Assembly: GCF_010183535.1 (NCBI RefSeq)
Contig: NC_071331.1
Location: 2,418,001-2,482,000 of the forward strand
Direction: 5' to 3'
Length of the DNA stretch: 64,000 nucleotides
Source of the DNA: Caenorhabditis remanei
Lineage: Eukaryota; Nematoda; Chromadorea; Rhabditida; Rhabditidae
Part shown: positions 25,341 to 35,929 of the stretch, piece by piece
Layout: each line of letters begins with the position of its first letter
How positions within the stretch are numbered: position 1 is the first letter of the stretch
The notes under the pieces: model-generated
The model's database searches: none
The model's input: the letters and a program-made list of their open reading frames with translations, nothing else
What the model was told of the DNA's origin: nothing
Translations under genes and position numbers: made by a program

Positions 25341-25552
25341 TACATTGCAGTTTTTTTCTTCTTTTTTTGTCAGCTTCCAAATTTCGCAAAACTGGCTGAA
25401 GATGATTTTTGAGTTTTTTCAGCTCATATTTTTCAAGTTTTGATACATCAGAAACATTGTTTCTCTTTTCCCCAAAAATTTTTTTCTACTTTTTTTTTTT
25501 GAGTTTTTCAATAATGGAGTATATTGGTGAAAGAATACGAGTTTATTTATAA

Positions 25553-25801
25553 CCAGCCTGGCTGCCGCGCCTTCGGCGCTTCATCCGGCTGGCCTCTTCT
25601 TATTTTCCTGTTCACCCTCTCACAAAAAGTGTTCACGTGGCCGAGTGGTAAACGCTTACGCCTGTCGCTGAAAAGGCGAGGGTTCGACTTTTGCCCATGG
25701 CGCGCTCTCCCCTTTATTTCTCAAAAATCTTGCGGACATCCTGAAAAACACACCGACAAATCCACAGACAGAGCCCACACGCGTTTTATATATAAGAATG
25801 A
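25553..25801 (-). mobile_element. Non-autonomous Helitron with tRNA-like core, copy 1 (249 bp)
   Basis: On the minus strand it starts TCATTCTTATATATAAAA. It ends with a GCGCCGAAGGCGC hairpin, a short spacer and CTGG, lying between A and T. The opposite arm of the host palindrome (about 26590) is the exact empty site, TTTATAATTGCAC. Insertion is therefore between A and T with no target duplication, as expected for Helitrons (5-prime TC, 3-prime hairpin plus CTRR). A second copy is at 45246-45472. A tRNA-like sequence lies at 25630-25700. Confidence 0.9.
25630..25700 (+). pseudogene. tRNA-like module inside Helitron
   Basis: GTGGCCGAGTGGTAAACGC resembles a class II (Leu/Ser) D-arm. CGCCT and AGGCG flank an enlarged anticodon-type loop. 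AGGGTTCGACTTTTGCCC resembles a T-arm with weak pairing. No acceptor stem closes it. It runs opposite to the Helitron. Confidence 0.6.
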
Positions 25802-25805
25802 TTGC

Positions 25806-26487
25806 ACAAATGTTGTTTCAAAACAATAAAATGGAGGAAGCAAATATATCTATTGCAGCGAGCGCATATTATGAAGGCCAAATGAGCACATCCAGTCCTA
25901 TAACATGCCTTGTCTGTGCACTGATCGAAACAATAGCGAGCAGGTGTTTCGAAAGGGGATGAAGTATCCATATATCCGGTTTTTTTCCATGAGTATTGTA
26001 GGAATGGCTTGAAAAATTCTGCAGAAATTTGATGATAGAGGAGAGAGACCATCCAAATTTCGTTGTTTCTTTTTGCGATGACAAAGTCTGGTTGAAAAGC
26101 CAGTGCGTATGAAGTAAACTTTTTGATTAGATTCTGAAGTGCATTTCATTGTTGTTAATGTGAAGTGCGAATCTTTGAATATCCAGATCGTGTAATGATA
26201 ACCCTAAAGTTGATAAAGTGGATTTGACTTCAAATTTGTAGTTTACCGGCAGTCAATTTCTCTTTCACAACTTCATAAAGTCTAGTCCCTAATAATTTCA
26301 ACAAGTTCGTCCGGCTTTCCTTAAATTCAGCCACATCTTTTTCATAATTTCTCAACTTTTCCATATGTTTCGCGGTGGTTATCCAACGGAAACGAGAATT
26401 CATTGAGGGCAACGATCTCGTTCCTTTTACCGTATCGCGATAATACGAAATGGCTTCAAGAGCTTCATCTCGTGATAAGGCATGTTA
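25806..26487 (-). pseudogene. Tc5-like transposase remnant
   Basis: Two coding-like parts lie in order on the minus strand. The first (26487-26230) reads as a helical, charged stretch of about 83 residues (for example LRNYEKDVAEFKESRTNLL) ending at a stop. The second (about 25960-25800) is a cysteine-rich stretch with CFDQC, TGCAHL, ICARC and ICFLHF motifs, like the Cys/His C-terminal domain of Tc5 transposases. Frameshifts and stops separate them, and the catalytic core is not evident. The Cys-rich part lies in the inverted-repeat arm, so it is also encoded on the plus strand at about 26485-26570. It is inactive. The family call is inference. Confidence 0.55.
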
Positions 26488-28672
26488 TAGGACTGGATGT
26501 GCTCATTTGGCCTTCATAATATGCGCTCGCTGCAATAGATATATTTGCTTCCTCCATTTTATTGTTTTGAAACAACATTTGTGCAATTATAAATAAACTC
26601 GTATTCTTTCACCAATATACTCCATTATTGAAAAACTCAAAAAAAAAGTAGAAAAAAATTTTTGGGGAAAAGAGAAACAATGTTTCTGATGTATCAAAAC
26701 TTGAAAAATATGAGCTGAAAAAACTCAAAAATCATCTTCAGCCAGTTTTGCGAAATTTGGAAGCAGACAAAAAAAGAAGAAAAAAACTGCAATGTAAATG
26801 GGAACGAACCATAGACCTTCAGATTACCATCCCAACTCTTTACCACTGGACCATTCAACCGATGATTTTAACGTGATTCAATTTCGTATATTTTTAAAAC
26901 TTTCACGTACTTCGAACTCTCTTGAAACGTTTAGAATTCAATGGAGAAATCCAAGGTCACGGCGAAAATATATTCAAATTTTCAGACCTAAATTTCTCGA
27001 ACTGTGAGGGTCCTCAGCAAAAACGGAAAACAGATAAATAAATGACGTGTTTTCAGATCAACAAAAAAAATAAATTGTTAATTGAATAAACAGATAATCA
27101 AATTGTAAATCAAGCATATGAAACAGAAAGAGCTCATTATGTACTATTTCAGTGTCGGTTCAACTTTCCATTTCTAGACAACAAAAAATTAATTGTTCCA
27201 GACGAAGCTTTTGAAAGAATAACTGTTATATATTGAACACAAATATATGTTTTATTTGAAACCGGGAAGTTCCAAGTGTCGTGTTCCAAAATAACTGGGT
27301 CAGCTGATTTGAATGCAAAAAAGAATGCGTGCTTTCATTTTCAATTAAAACACATTTTTCATTGGGAATCACGTTAAAGATTTCACAAAATTCAAAATAG
27401 TATTTCCACGAACTGTTCGTTTTTTTTTCAGTTTCGAGAGCTGGATATTAATCAGGCATAAGTTTCCAAGATGATTTGCTGCTTATTCGTAGGGTCAATC
27501 ATTAAATACGAATAGAGTTCTTTCTAAAAGTGAAAATATTTTTGTGAATCGAAAACCTAAAATTACAAAAATTGAAAACCTAAAATTACAAAAACAGGCA
27601 TGTTAAATAAACTATAACACGTTTTCGTTTGTTTTTACGGTTAATAGGATCAGTGACTCGTGATAGAGTAGTATTTTGCGTATCCTTACATGGCACATAC
27701 ATCAGTTGAGCACAACAAAAATCATATGTAACTTTTTAGACACGAATAAAACCGTGCATTTTTATTCTCAGTTCCACCAAACCTGCACAAATTAATATTG
27801 ATCTTCGTCTTTTCTGAACTTGATTGAAAAATCGATTGATTATGGAAATATTCAGGATTTGAAGAGACTCGAATTAAACCTATGAAAAAAACCGTTATCC
27901 AGATTTTTGAAAATATAGATCTGATATAGTAATTCGATTTGAGCATCTATAAAGTTTATGATAATTATGAAACTGTGAAAAATCAACTAACTGACTAACG
28001 ATGCAAAAAATTAACTGAAAGAAGAAAATGTTTCGAAACAGAGATAAGTCAAAAGTCGTTATTATTAAAAACCACTGCGCCAATTCAAAATAAGAGCATA
28101 ATTTCTGCATTTTGTCAAATTGCCAATGCTCGATTAAGGATACCACAAATTGTCATTCTACAAGATGTCGAATTAATAGATCTGAAAACATGTTTGCTTT
28201 GTTACAATCGTGAAGCAGGAATTTGGAATTCGTCATCACTAATTCAACCAGAAAGAGGTCTCCAGTGAAATCTTTTCTGTTTCAAAAATTTGTTAAAGAA
28301 AACAGCCACTTCTCACCCATTAATCGGAACTTTATTAACCATTTAGTATTTACGGACTGGATTACTACGAGCTGAAAATGGGCGTGACCTAAAACCTAAT
28401 ATCCAAAAAGCAATTGTTTCGATAATAGTAAGTCACCGAATTCCCGGTTCCAAAGATGCCGATGCTGATATGTAACTCAATACCATTTTTAAGCAACCAA
28501 AACTGATTTTCCGATGTATAAACTTTTGATATCAAAAACTAGAAACAGACAGAAATATTTTCTTGATGAAATTCTTCGTCGGGAGCTGTACTAATAATTT
28601 TTGAAATTCTTGGCTTTTTAATGAAAGTTGCAAACAGTAACAGTTATGTTATAAAAAGTCAGTGTTCACAAT

Positions 28673-29210
28673 TAAGGCTTCCATTCGGTCCAATTTTTGA
28701 CCGACCTGACCGACCGCCGACTTGACCGACCGCCGACCGACCGATCGCCGACCTACGCAATTTTTTCTGTCTGCATGCGCCATAATCTACGACAAATTTT
28801 GAAAAGAAATCCGGCTGAAAACTGACATTTTTCCGGGCAAGGATGACAAAAAATGAAATAAATTAGGAATAATTTGAACAAAATTAGTACTTCCAACAAT
28901 GTTTAATACCAATTTTCGGTCTTAGTGCAATTTTTAATGACCACAGGTTTATTATTCCGATTTTTAAAAATCACTCGAAATTCGTCAAATTTTTCAAAGT
29001 GAATCATGTTTTGACATAATTTTCAGCGCACTTTTCACAACTTGAATTTTGAAAAATTCTGAAATTTATGAAAAAAATAAACTAAATTTAAACTTCCGCC
29101 GATAAATACGCAAACACTTCACGCACAAATGCGGACCTCGGTCGGCAGTCGGTCGGTCGGTGGTCGGTCGGCGGTCGGACCGAACCCGACTGGGCCGAAT
29201 GGAAGCCTTA
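28673..29210. mobile_element. TIR element with GACCG-repeat ends, 538 bp
   Basis: Inverted ends TAAGGCTTCCATTCGGTCC and the complement of 29192-29210 are flanked by an exact 8-bp direct repeat, TTCACAAT (28665-28672 and 29211-29218). Copy A (5206-5225) shows a single TTCACAAT and no element. Subterminal arrays of CCGACCGACCG words occur at both ends, GTCGGTCGG at the right. The 8-bp duplication suggests hAT, though the termini begin TA rather than CA. Non-coding. Confidence 0.9.
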
Positions 29211-29301
29211 TTCACAATTTTTCAAGCGGTCTAATTATCTCTTCAGAAAATTTATCAGAATCCATAGTCGATTCAAACAAAAAACATTCCACCCTCTTGG
29301 C

Positions 29302-29826
29302 TGTTGCACCGATGTGGACGGGTTCAGTGGTAGTTGGAATAATTAGTTTATTGGGTAAATAAAAGTAAGGGGGCAAAGACGGAAGGGGGAAATGGGAAAG
29401 GACAGAAATGGGGATAGTTCACGAATTGGACGGGAGTAATGTCTTCACAATTACAACTAAAGAATACTATCAAAGGGGTGTTTCTTTTATACTGTGTTTC
29501 TGGGCACGTCATTTCCCTCCGTCTCTCGATGCTCTTCAGTGTCTTCTCCGGGTGATGGTTTCGCCGCCGCAATCTCATCTTCTTTTTCCAATTTGATTGT
29601 CGAGATCCTCGTTAATCGACCGTCCTTGTGGCGCCATCTCAATTAACCATTTTTGCAGGCAGTGATCGTTGGCGCCGGAAGTTCCTTGATCCGGTAGGCG
29701 AGAGATAAGAGAGTGGTCGTGGGGGGGGGGGGGGGGGGGGGGCAAGAGATGATGGATGCGTCATCGAGCGGTAGTCTTTCTTCTCCAATCTTTAATATCT
29801 TATAATTGCGTCATCCTGGCGCAACA
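29302..29826. mobile_element. Solo LTR, 525 bp
   Basis: It begins TGTTGCACC and ends GGCGCAACA, with an exact 5-bp direct repeat TTGGC at 29297-29301 and 29827-29831. TG...CA ends and a 5-bp duplication are the LTR-retrotransposon signature. Copy A (about 5287-5300) has no insertion. There is no internal coding region, so it is a product of LTR-LTR recombination. It holds a run of 22 G residues and an AAATAAAAG word near 29357. Confidence 0.88.
29721..29742 (+). repeat. Homopolymer tract of 22 G
   Basis: An uninterrupted run of 22 guanines lies within the solo LTR. Long G tracts in C. elegans are known to be unstable without the DOG-1 (FANCJ-like) helicase. Length here may also be affected by sequencing or assembly. 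Confidence 0.95.
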
Positions 29827-31100
29827 TTGGCATCATAAATTATTGCTTGCATATAACAGTTTTACTATTGTCCTTTGAGTGCTTACAGAATCCAAAAGAG
29901 TCCTAAATTTATTGAATTTGGATTTTTATAGATTCAGACGATGTTTTTACAAGGTCTAAATGTGTATTCGGATATCAAAATTGTTCCAAGTTTTTTTCAT
30001 TATAAAAACTTTATGTTTCGTAGAAAAGTTTTGATGAAAGCTTATTCAGTTGGTCGATAATCCGTATAATTGTTTAATTTTAATTTCTTTCATCGCATAT
30101 AAATTTTTACAGTCATGTACATATAATCGCGTAAAATCCTGAGTCTTTATTTTCAAACCCTTTCAGTACAAATTGCAAGTAGTGGGAACTTAAAAATAGT
30201 CCACATGATAACTAGTGAATTTGTCAACATGCCAATAAAATTACTGTTGTGTAACCGAAATACATAATTTGTGTTTTGTGTTCATAACAGTACTGAGTCC
30301 ATAGCACGAAAGTCTGAAGGTTTCGTTATGTTTATTTGCCAATAATCAGGACTACAATTCGAAAATCCAACAAATTTTCATGCTGGTTTGATAGATCTCC
30401 ACTTTTTTCTGTTAAAAAAATGGGTAGAAAAGACCTTAACAATTTTTATAATTGCATTCTTATTTCGGATAATCGGTATATTGACGGTTCAACTAACTGA
30501 AATTAAAAATTGATCTTCACTTAAGTAAGTGATGTAACAGTGAACATTGTTAGTCACTAAAAACTCATAATTTAGTTTCCGATCTGTAAACTACTGTGAT
30601 TGCTGTTTCTATAAGGCCTTATTTCATAACTATATAAATATTCTATCAAGGACCTTCAATATTATTAAATATTGTCCTGTTTCCCTAACTAAATTCATAA
30701 AAATTATATTTATTAATCTCATTCGACTCTGGAGAGATATTTCTTTTTTTTCGTTTTTTTTTCGAACTTTCTGTTGCTGCTTCAAATTAATATTAATATC
30801 CAACTGTATAGGAAGCTATGTTGCTACAGCCCCAGACGTTCTGGCACTGAATCTATGATAATATAACTTCTACCATCCCAGTCTAAAACAGTAGAAAAAA
30901 GTGCAGGAGTATTTTCTCTAGTCATACAAATTTAGTGGCTACTATGCTGTGCTGATTGTTACAGTCCACGGACAAAATACAAGATAATGTTTAGTGCGAT
31001 AACGTGTGAGACTCATGGTCGAGATGAAACAGGAACTTTTATTTTTTTCCTTGTTATTATTCCAATTTTTAACACACAGTTTGGTATCTACAATCTTGCA

Positions 31101-31430
31101 ATTAACTTGGAAATCAGTAAAAATAACACAAATTTTTTTGATACCACTGTTTCGAAAATGTTGTATTTATTATTAGACAAGTTTTATTCATTTTGATCGT
31201 CAAAATATAACTGTTCACGCTAATGGCGGTGATAACAATCTATTTTATTACCGTTAAACACCGAGAACTTAGAACTCGCTGATCTTTTATGACAATTTTA
31301 GTGTACCTCGGACTTTTTGAAATCTATCTAAAACAGAAAGTGTTACCGAACTCATGAAAACAGCTGCACTAATCTCTTTCATTGTTTTATCTGGTCCCGG
31401 AGACTAGGGAATAAGACGTCTGGTATTCCA
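31101..31430. other. Non-coding stretch upstream of a small gene candidate
   Basis: Past the end of duplication copy B. An ATG at 31354 opens a short signal-peptide-like frame (MKTAALISFIVLS) that stops at about 31407, in a different frame from the exon at 31431. It could be the first exon of that gene, displaced by a frameshift or an unseen intron. Confidence 0.4.
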
Positions 31431-32036
31431 GGTGTATACCAGAAGGTCTATCATCTGCTCTTCGTGGAAAAAGGAGGCTCTGTGGACCAGCTGGCTTTTG
31501 GGTATCTGGTGCATTATCCAGTTGGAACTAAGTAAGGCCATCCGGTACAGGCGAATGATGATGGGTGAGAAAATAAGAATAATTTGAGCAGGTTGTGAAT
31601 GAAACTACTATGAAAAATTAGTTTGGCAAGAAAGTCGGAAGAATCATATTCAAAAGAACAAGTAAAGTGAAGGAAACTATAAAACCGGTCATAGGATTGC
31701 TGAAACTGTCAAAAAATTCTGGAAAAGTTGAAAACTATAGTTCTCTGAATAGACTATCTCCGTAACAAGTACTCAAAGCAGATCCAAAATGGATTACTGT
31801 TTCATCATGACCATTTTCTTGTTGAAAATTTTTAGAAATGCTCCGTTTGGAATCCTCACAAGAAGTATAACTGAAATCTATTCATTCAATCTTCATTGTT
31901 TCAATTATGGATCCAAAATTAGTATTCGTCTACAACTTTCAGATTTCTGATAGAAAGCCGGCCAAGCTATGAGAAGGATTCTTGCTCTCGGTATGAACCA
32001 TTTACCAGTTGTGTAGTTGACGCCTTGTTTATATGA
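31431..32036 (+). CDS. Two-exon unrecognised gene or gene remnant, partial at 5-prime end
   Basis: Exon 1 (to 31531) reads VYQKVYHLLFVEKGGSV followed by DQLAFGYLVHYPVGT. It follows ATTCCAG, a possible splice acceptor, and ends at an AA|GTAAGG donor. A 411-bp intron ends in ACTTTCAG at 31942. Exon 2 (31943-32036) joins in frame to FLIESRPSYEKDSCS and further residues with a second cysteine, ending at TGA. An in-frame join of two amino-acid-like exons across consensus splice sites supports a real gene. The start is unresolved: a signal-peptide-like ATG frame at 31354 is out of register. I do not recognise the family. A small secreted protein is a guess. It may be a pseudogene. Confidence 0.45.
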
Positions 32037-33189
32037 AAGTTCTTAAACACGATAATTTTTTTTATGAAACTGCAAACATTGTCGCTAGTTCAGATAGTTT
32101 TACAGTTTCTAATTTTTGTTATGATGAAATTCATAGTGTGTTTAACAATTTTCTTGACGGATCCTTTTTTGAATCCTACACCCCAAATCCCCAATTTAAA
32201 GTTCCCTCTCTCCCCCTTTTCCAAACTTCCCATCCCGCTACTCCCCTCATCATTTCTTCCCTTTCCACCCGTCTGCTCATAATTTCTGGAGTGCTTCTTC
32301 TTCTTGTTCAACTACATCATCTGCCTTTCGGCTAGCTTCTGCTCTCGGAGCCATATGTGGCAGGCAGCTGGAGAGAGGGGGAACGACGAATCGAGAATCC
32401 AATTGCAACGAGGAACGGAAGAAGAAGGGGAAAGTGCGGGAAAAAGATGAGAAGAAAGGGAAAATGAGGAGGATGGTAATGATGAGTGTGAAATGTATTG
32501 GATGGGGTCTTCAGCATGGCAGCGATAAAAAAAGTAAATGTTATATATAGAAGAAAGTATTATCGGAATGCTGAAACAGACTAAAGTGTCGAAAATCGAG
32601 CTATAACCAAATTTCCGACTATTACATAGCAAGTGAGGGTAGACACTTTTTGAAAAAAAAAGTACACCGTTCAGATTTAAAATATTAAACTTTTCGCTTG
32701 CTTGGCATGTTTCTTCTCGCCGCCATGTTTAAATCACAATCTAGAACAATTAAAATAAGTTATTTCAATACATTAGTGGTTCGAGTCTTTTAAATCTTCC
32801 GGTTTCAAAAACTAAGTATTTACTGTGAGGGTTTTTGGCATCAATAACGTGTTAAAAATAAGATCACTCTGAAAATGACTCTTTTTCTGAGTTTAAAAAA
32901 TTTCTTATAATTCTCTAATCTTGGTGTATCCTCTATCTTGGTGTATCCGAACATTTTTTAAACTATGAGACCGTCTTATGGCGAACATCTCAAAATAAAT
33001 TGGGCTTGTTAAAATTATGAAAAAAAATCTATAACAGTGTGCTGAGAAAACAAATTACTCATACCTATACAACTGATAGAACATTGATACAATCCTGTAC
33101 GATGTATACTTTTGGTTTCACTTTTTCGAATTGGTAATTTGAAATTTTGCTGCACCATTCTTACTGACGAAAACATTTCTCGTAGAGTC
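32037..33189. other. Intergenic: pyrimidine/purine-biased and AT-rich
   Basis: 32170-32240 is C/T-rich and 32370-32480 is G/A-rich, producing several spurious open frames on both strands. No protein family is recognisable. One TGAAACAG core lies at 32572. The rest is plain AT-rich sequence. Confidence 0.55.
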
Positions 33190-33960
33190 ATGTTTCAAAA
33201 TCTAGACATCTTCTTTGTCTTATTTACCTGGGTAGTCCTCGGGTGATTCAATATCTTTTATTTCCAGATCTCTCATCTGCTCCGCTAGTTATCCAACAAA
33301 ATCCACACCACCTGCAATAGTTATAGTCCCATATGTCTCCCCGTTCACCTGTTTTTTTTTAATTTTCGTCTTCCGGTCGAATTGTGAGCTCATGGCAAGG
33401 CTCACGAAATGTATTAATCTTGTAAAGTTTACAGTTGCAATGAGATCTGAAGAAATAACAGACACTGAAAAAACTGATATGAGTTTTGCAAAAGTACTAT
33501 TCTATTAATTATCGTTTATAGCCAATTTTTGAAAAAAAGGCTTGTTTTCGGTTTCACTTATCCTTTTCAATTATTTGAAACTATTCTGCACCAGTCGAAA
33601 TGTTTGAAAATATTTGTCACAGTACCCTGTTTCAAAATCTAGATATCTTCCGTGTCTCTTTTTCTTGTGAGTAGTCCAAATCTTCACTAACGAAATCCAC
33701 CACCCGCAATAATCCCTCACCTGTTCTCATAATTTAGTCATTCCCACCACCCCTCATCCACCTGTTTTTTTCTTCTAAGTGTAAGAACTATCAGGTGTGA
33801 CGGGGGCCCAAGTGTTTTTCCAATCTCCATCTCATCACCTGTGCCCCACCTGGAATCCTAAAAATAAAGCCACACCAGGTGTCAATTCATACACACACCT
33901 GTGTTGTACGCCCCCTTCCTCCCAATAGTTACATGATTTCCTTTCTCTCCAGGTGCGCAA
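33190..33960. promoter_or_regulatory. Cluster of ten CACCTG/CAGGTG E-boxes
   Basis: CACCTG occurs at 33309, 33346, 33718, 33759, 33836, 33847 and 33896, and CAGGTG at 33792, 33876 and 33950: ten copies in about 650 bp. Part of the cluster comes from a local duplication: 33188-33350 resembles 33628-33764, sharing TGTTTCAAAATCTAGA and a CACCTG-ending block. This hexamer is an E-box bound by bHLH and Snail-type factors. No adjacent gene is firmly placed to be its target. The helix-loop-helix-like gene lies about 1.4 kb away. Confidence 0.5.
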
Positions 33961-35326
33961 AGAGTTAGAGAAGGAGGGGGAAACAATGACAATAAGTATT
34001 CTATTTCGAGGAGACCGCCCGTTCTTCGGCAGGTGGTGGCGAAGGAAGGGGTACCGCCCTTTTGGCACATGCCGAAGAATCATTTCGGTGAAGAAAAGGG
34101 GGGACTTTCACTATCCAGATGGCATCGAGTGGAGAAATGCCTATGAACGGAGAATTTTTAATTTTAGTGGACTGATCATGAGGGTCCGGGACATTTCAAA
34201 ACCAGAAAAAAAACTTGGTTGCCAACTGTCTCGGTTTCAAAATATCTAGTTTTGAAACGTCTAGGCGCCTGTCAGTTTTCATGAAGTATTGCCGACTTGA
34301 ACTGCTAGAATTTCAGTAGACGAAGTGAAACCGAGTTTTCTAAAAAAAATTTGAGATGTCGATTTCCGAACTGATAGTGGCGCCAAATCAATTTTCTCTT
34401 GAATATATTCGATGTGAAACGGCGAAAACTGGAAAACACCTTAGTGAAACCCATTTTGAGTTTAAAATCAAGTAGAAATGTTTTTCTGATGAGGTGAATA
34501 ATGACTTTTGTGAAATTAGAGATGCTTAACGGTGTTTCATCAAAAAATGGGAGAATCGTTATCTAATTCAGTCAGAAAAACATCGAGTAAGTTAAACATA
34601 TCCAACCGTTATTATAAATTATTAGAAACATGAATAAATATGAAAATCGATTTTGAAAAATACTCATCTGAAATTTGTGTCTCTGTTTCCGGCAGTGAGT
34701 AAAAAAAAGAAGAATTAACTAATTTAATTCCAATCAATCAGAACTTTTAAAATTTCTTGATTCGGTTAAAATCTTCTTCAGTTATTTATTCAATACAAAA
34801 AGTGCAATTGATTAAGAAAATCAATTACATAAAATCAAACTGTCATGTTTTTTATCAGATAAAAAAAAAAAAAAAAAATCTTACAATTAGTTCATCTGAT
34901 CATCAAAACCTGGTCTTACCAATCCAAATTACGTAACTCAGTGACATACTGTCTCTCTTGCATCATAAACCTTGGTTGAACGATATTTGATACCTATGCC
35001 ACGAAATTCTTTATTGTTTCATTAAAAAGTCACTATCCAGTTCAAATCTAGGCTAAACTCTGTACACGTCTGTTTTCAATAAGCGAAAATTTTTTAACAG
35101 CTGTTCTCCCTTCAAGCCGTTAGCTTGCACCTGTTCCAGATGTCCGCACAATCTGTCTGTTGTGACGTCAGTGTGTCCACATGTCCAAATTACATGGGGA
35201 TACTTATCTTATAAGGATCGATTTATTTACAAAATTAATTACCCGGAATTTTTTGGCATCAACAAAGTTAAACCGTGCGAGAAAATATGTCAATTAAACA
35301 GATAAAGTCGGCGAGGATTCTGGAGA
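33961..35326. other. Intergenic region, no firm gene
   Basis: A 98-codon frame at 33953-34249 starts after a TCTCTCCAG acceptor-like word but shows no family features. I leave it uncalled. 34861-34878 is a run of 18 A. The remainder is AT-rich. Confidence 0.5.
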
Positions 35327-35772
35327 CTAGGCGGGGGTGTCGGATCGCGATGTGGAAGGGCTGACAGACGCGGAGCTGGTGAAGAAGTGCTCGAATCCAG
35401 CGGGCAGCGAGTTTTCTTTTCCGGATAACTGGGCTTGGAGCTCTCGGATATGGGCGATGGTGGCCAGGACGAGCTCATATTGGTCGGCGTCTCCCTCGGC
35501 AGCGACTAGTTGACGGAGACGGTTGGTGACCTGGAAATAAAAAAGGTTAAGAAATTTTTTTACTGTTTCAAAAAAGGTGAAATTTTTTACTGTTTCCAAC
35601 TTTATTCTCAAAATTTATGTACTGTTTCAGATTTTCCGATTATTTTAAAAAACTCCAAAATTACCTTTTCCTTTTCCACTCTCTCTGCCGACGTGGATTT
35701 CAGGATCTTTTTGGATTTCGGGGAGACATGACTGATGACGTCGCGTGGTGGTCGGGCAGTGGAATTTTTCAT
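35327..35772 (-). CDS. Small helix-loop-helix-like protein, two exons, 103 residues
   Basis: Exon 1 runs 35772-35665 (36 codons from ATG) and ends AAG|GTAATT. The 134-bp intron (35664-35531) ends in TTTCCAG. Exon 2 runs 35530-35327 (67 codons plus TAG), joined in phase 0. Exon 1 is basic (SPKSKKILKS, ERVEKEK). Exon 2 opens VTNRLRQLVAAEGDADQYEL and continues VLATIAHIRELQAQL. This basic/helix-loop-helix pattern recalls bHLH proteins of the HES/REF-1 type, although the basic region lacks a clear consensus. The tail is Ser/Thr/Pro-rich. A role as a nuclear transcription regulator is inference. An acceptor-like TTCATTCACTCCATTCAG at about 35809-35826 supports the chosen start. The intron carries two exact CTGTTTCA words and one CTGTTTCC on the plus strand. 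Confidence 0.65.
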
Positions 35773-35929
35773 TTTAGCAAGGAAGCAGAGAATAGGGATA
35801 CAGATGTCTGAATGGAGTGAATGAAGGTCCGTTTGGCGGAAAAGAGGGGGTGGAGCCTTGGGCACGCAGATGGTATGGCCACGCCCACTTTGGGTGTTTA
35901 TGCACAGGTGCGCTGAAACAAAAAAGAGG

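Larger units (their letters stand above)
25022..27056 (-). mobile_element. Tc4/Tc5-like foldback transposon with long inverted repeats
   Basis: The element begins CTAGGGAATG after TAA (25019-25021), the TNA target pattern of Tc4/Tc5-type elements. Arms of about 575 bp (25087-25911 without the nested Helitron, and 26478-27056) are near-perfect inverted copies. They enclose a central minus-strand coding remnant. The right end lacks the outer 65 bp present on the left, and about 35 bp of flank are lost relative to copy A, so a deletion removed that terminus. Copy A (about 3465) lacks the element. A Helitron has inserted into the left arm only. Confidence 0.85.
23031..31100. repeat. Segmental duplication, copy B
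   Basis: This is a direct copy of 1011-6560, enlarged by insertions absent from copy A: a block at 23474-23880 containing a MITE, a Tc5-like foldback (25022-27056), a TIR element (28673-29210) and a solo LTR (29302-29826). Apart from these the copies align closely. The last clear match is near 31080, beside TTTGGTATCTACA. No credible host protein gene is present. Confidence 0.85.

Noticed and set aside
25630..25700. Functional Ser/Leu tRNA gene
   Set aside because: The anticodon loop is enlarged, the T-arm pairs poorly and there is no acceptor stem. It belongs to a Helitron.
26798..27007. 69-codon protein MGTNHR... (also on the opposite strand at 25130-25339)
   Set aside because: The same frame appears in both arms because the arms are inverted copies. 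It starts across a tRNA-like module and resembles no protein.
32033..32632. Overlapping Pro/Ser- and Gly/Glu-rich frames on both strands
   Set aside because: They arise from C/T- and G/A-biased sequence. There are no splice or domain features.
33953..34249. 98-codon frame after an acceptor-like word
   Set aside because: Possible exon, but there is no partner exon, no domain and no conserved copy. Left uncalled.
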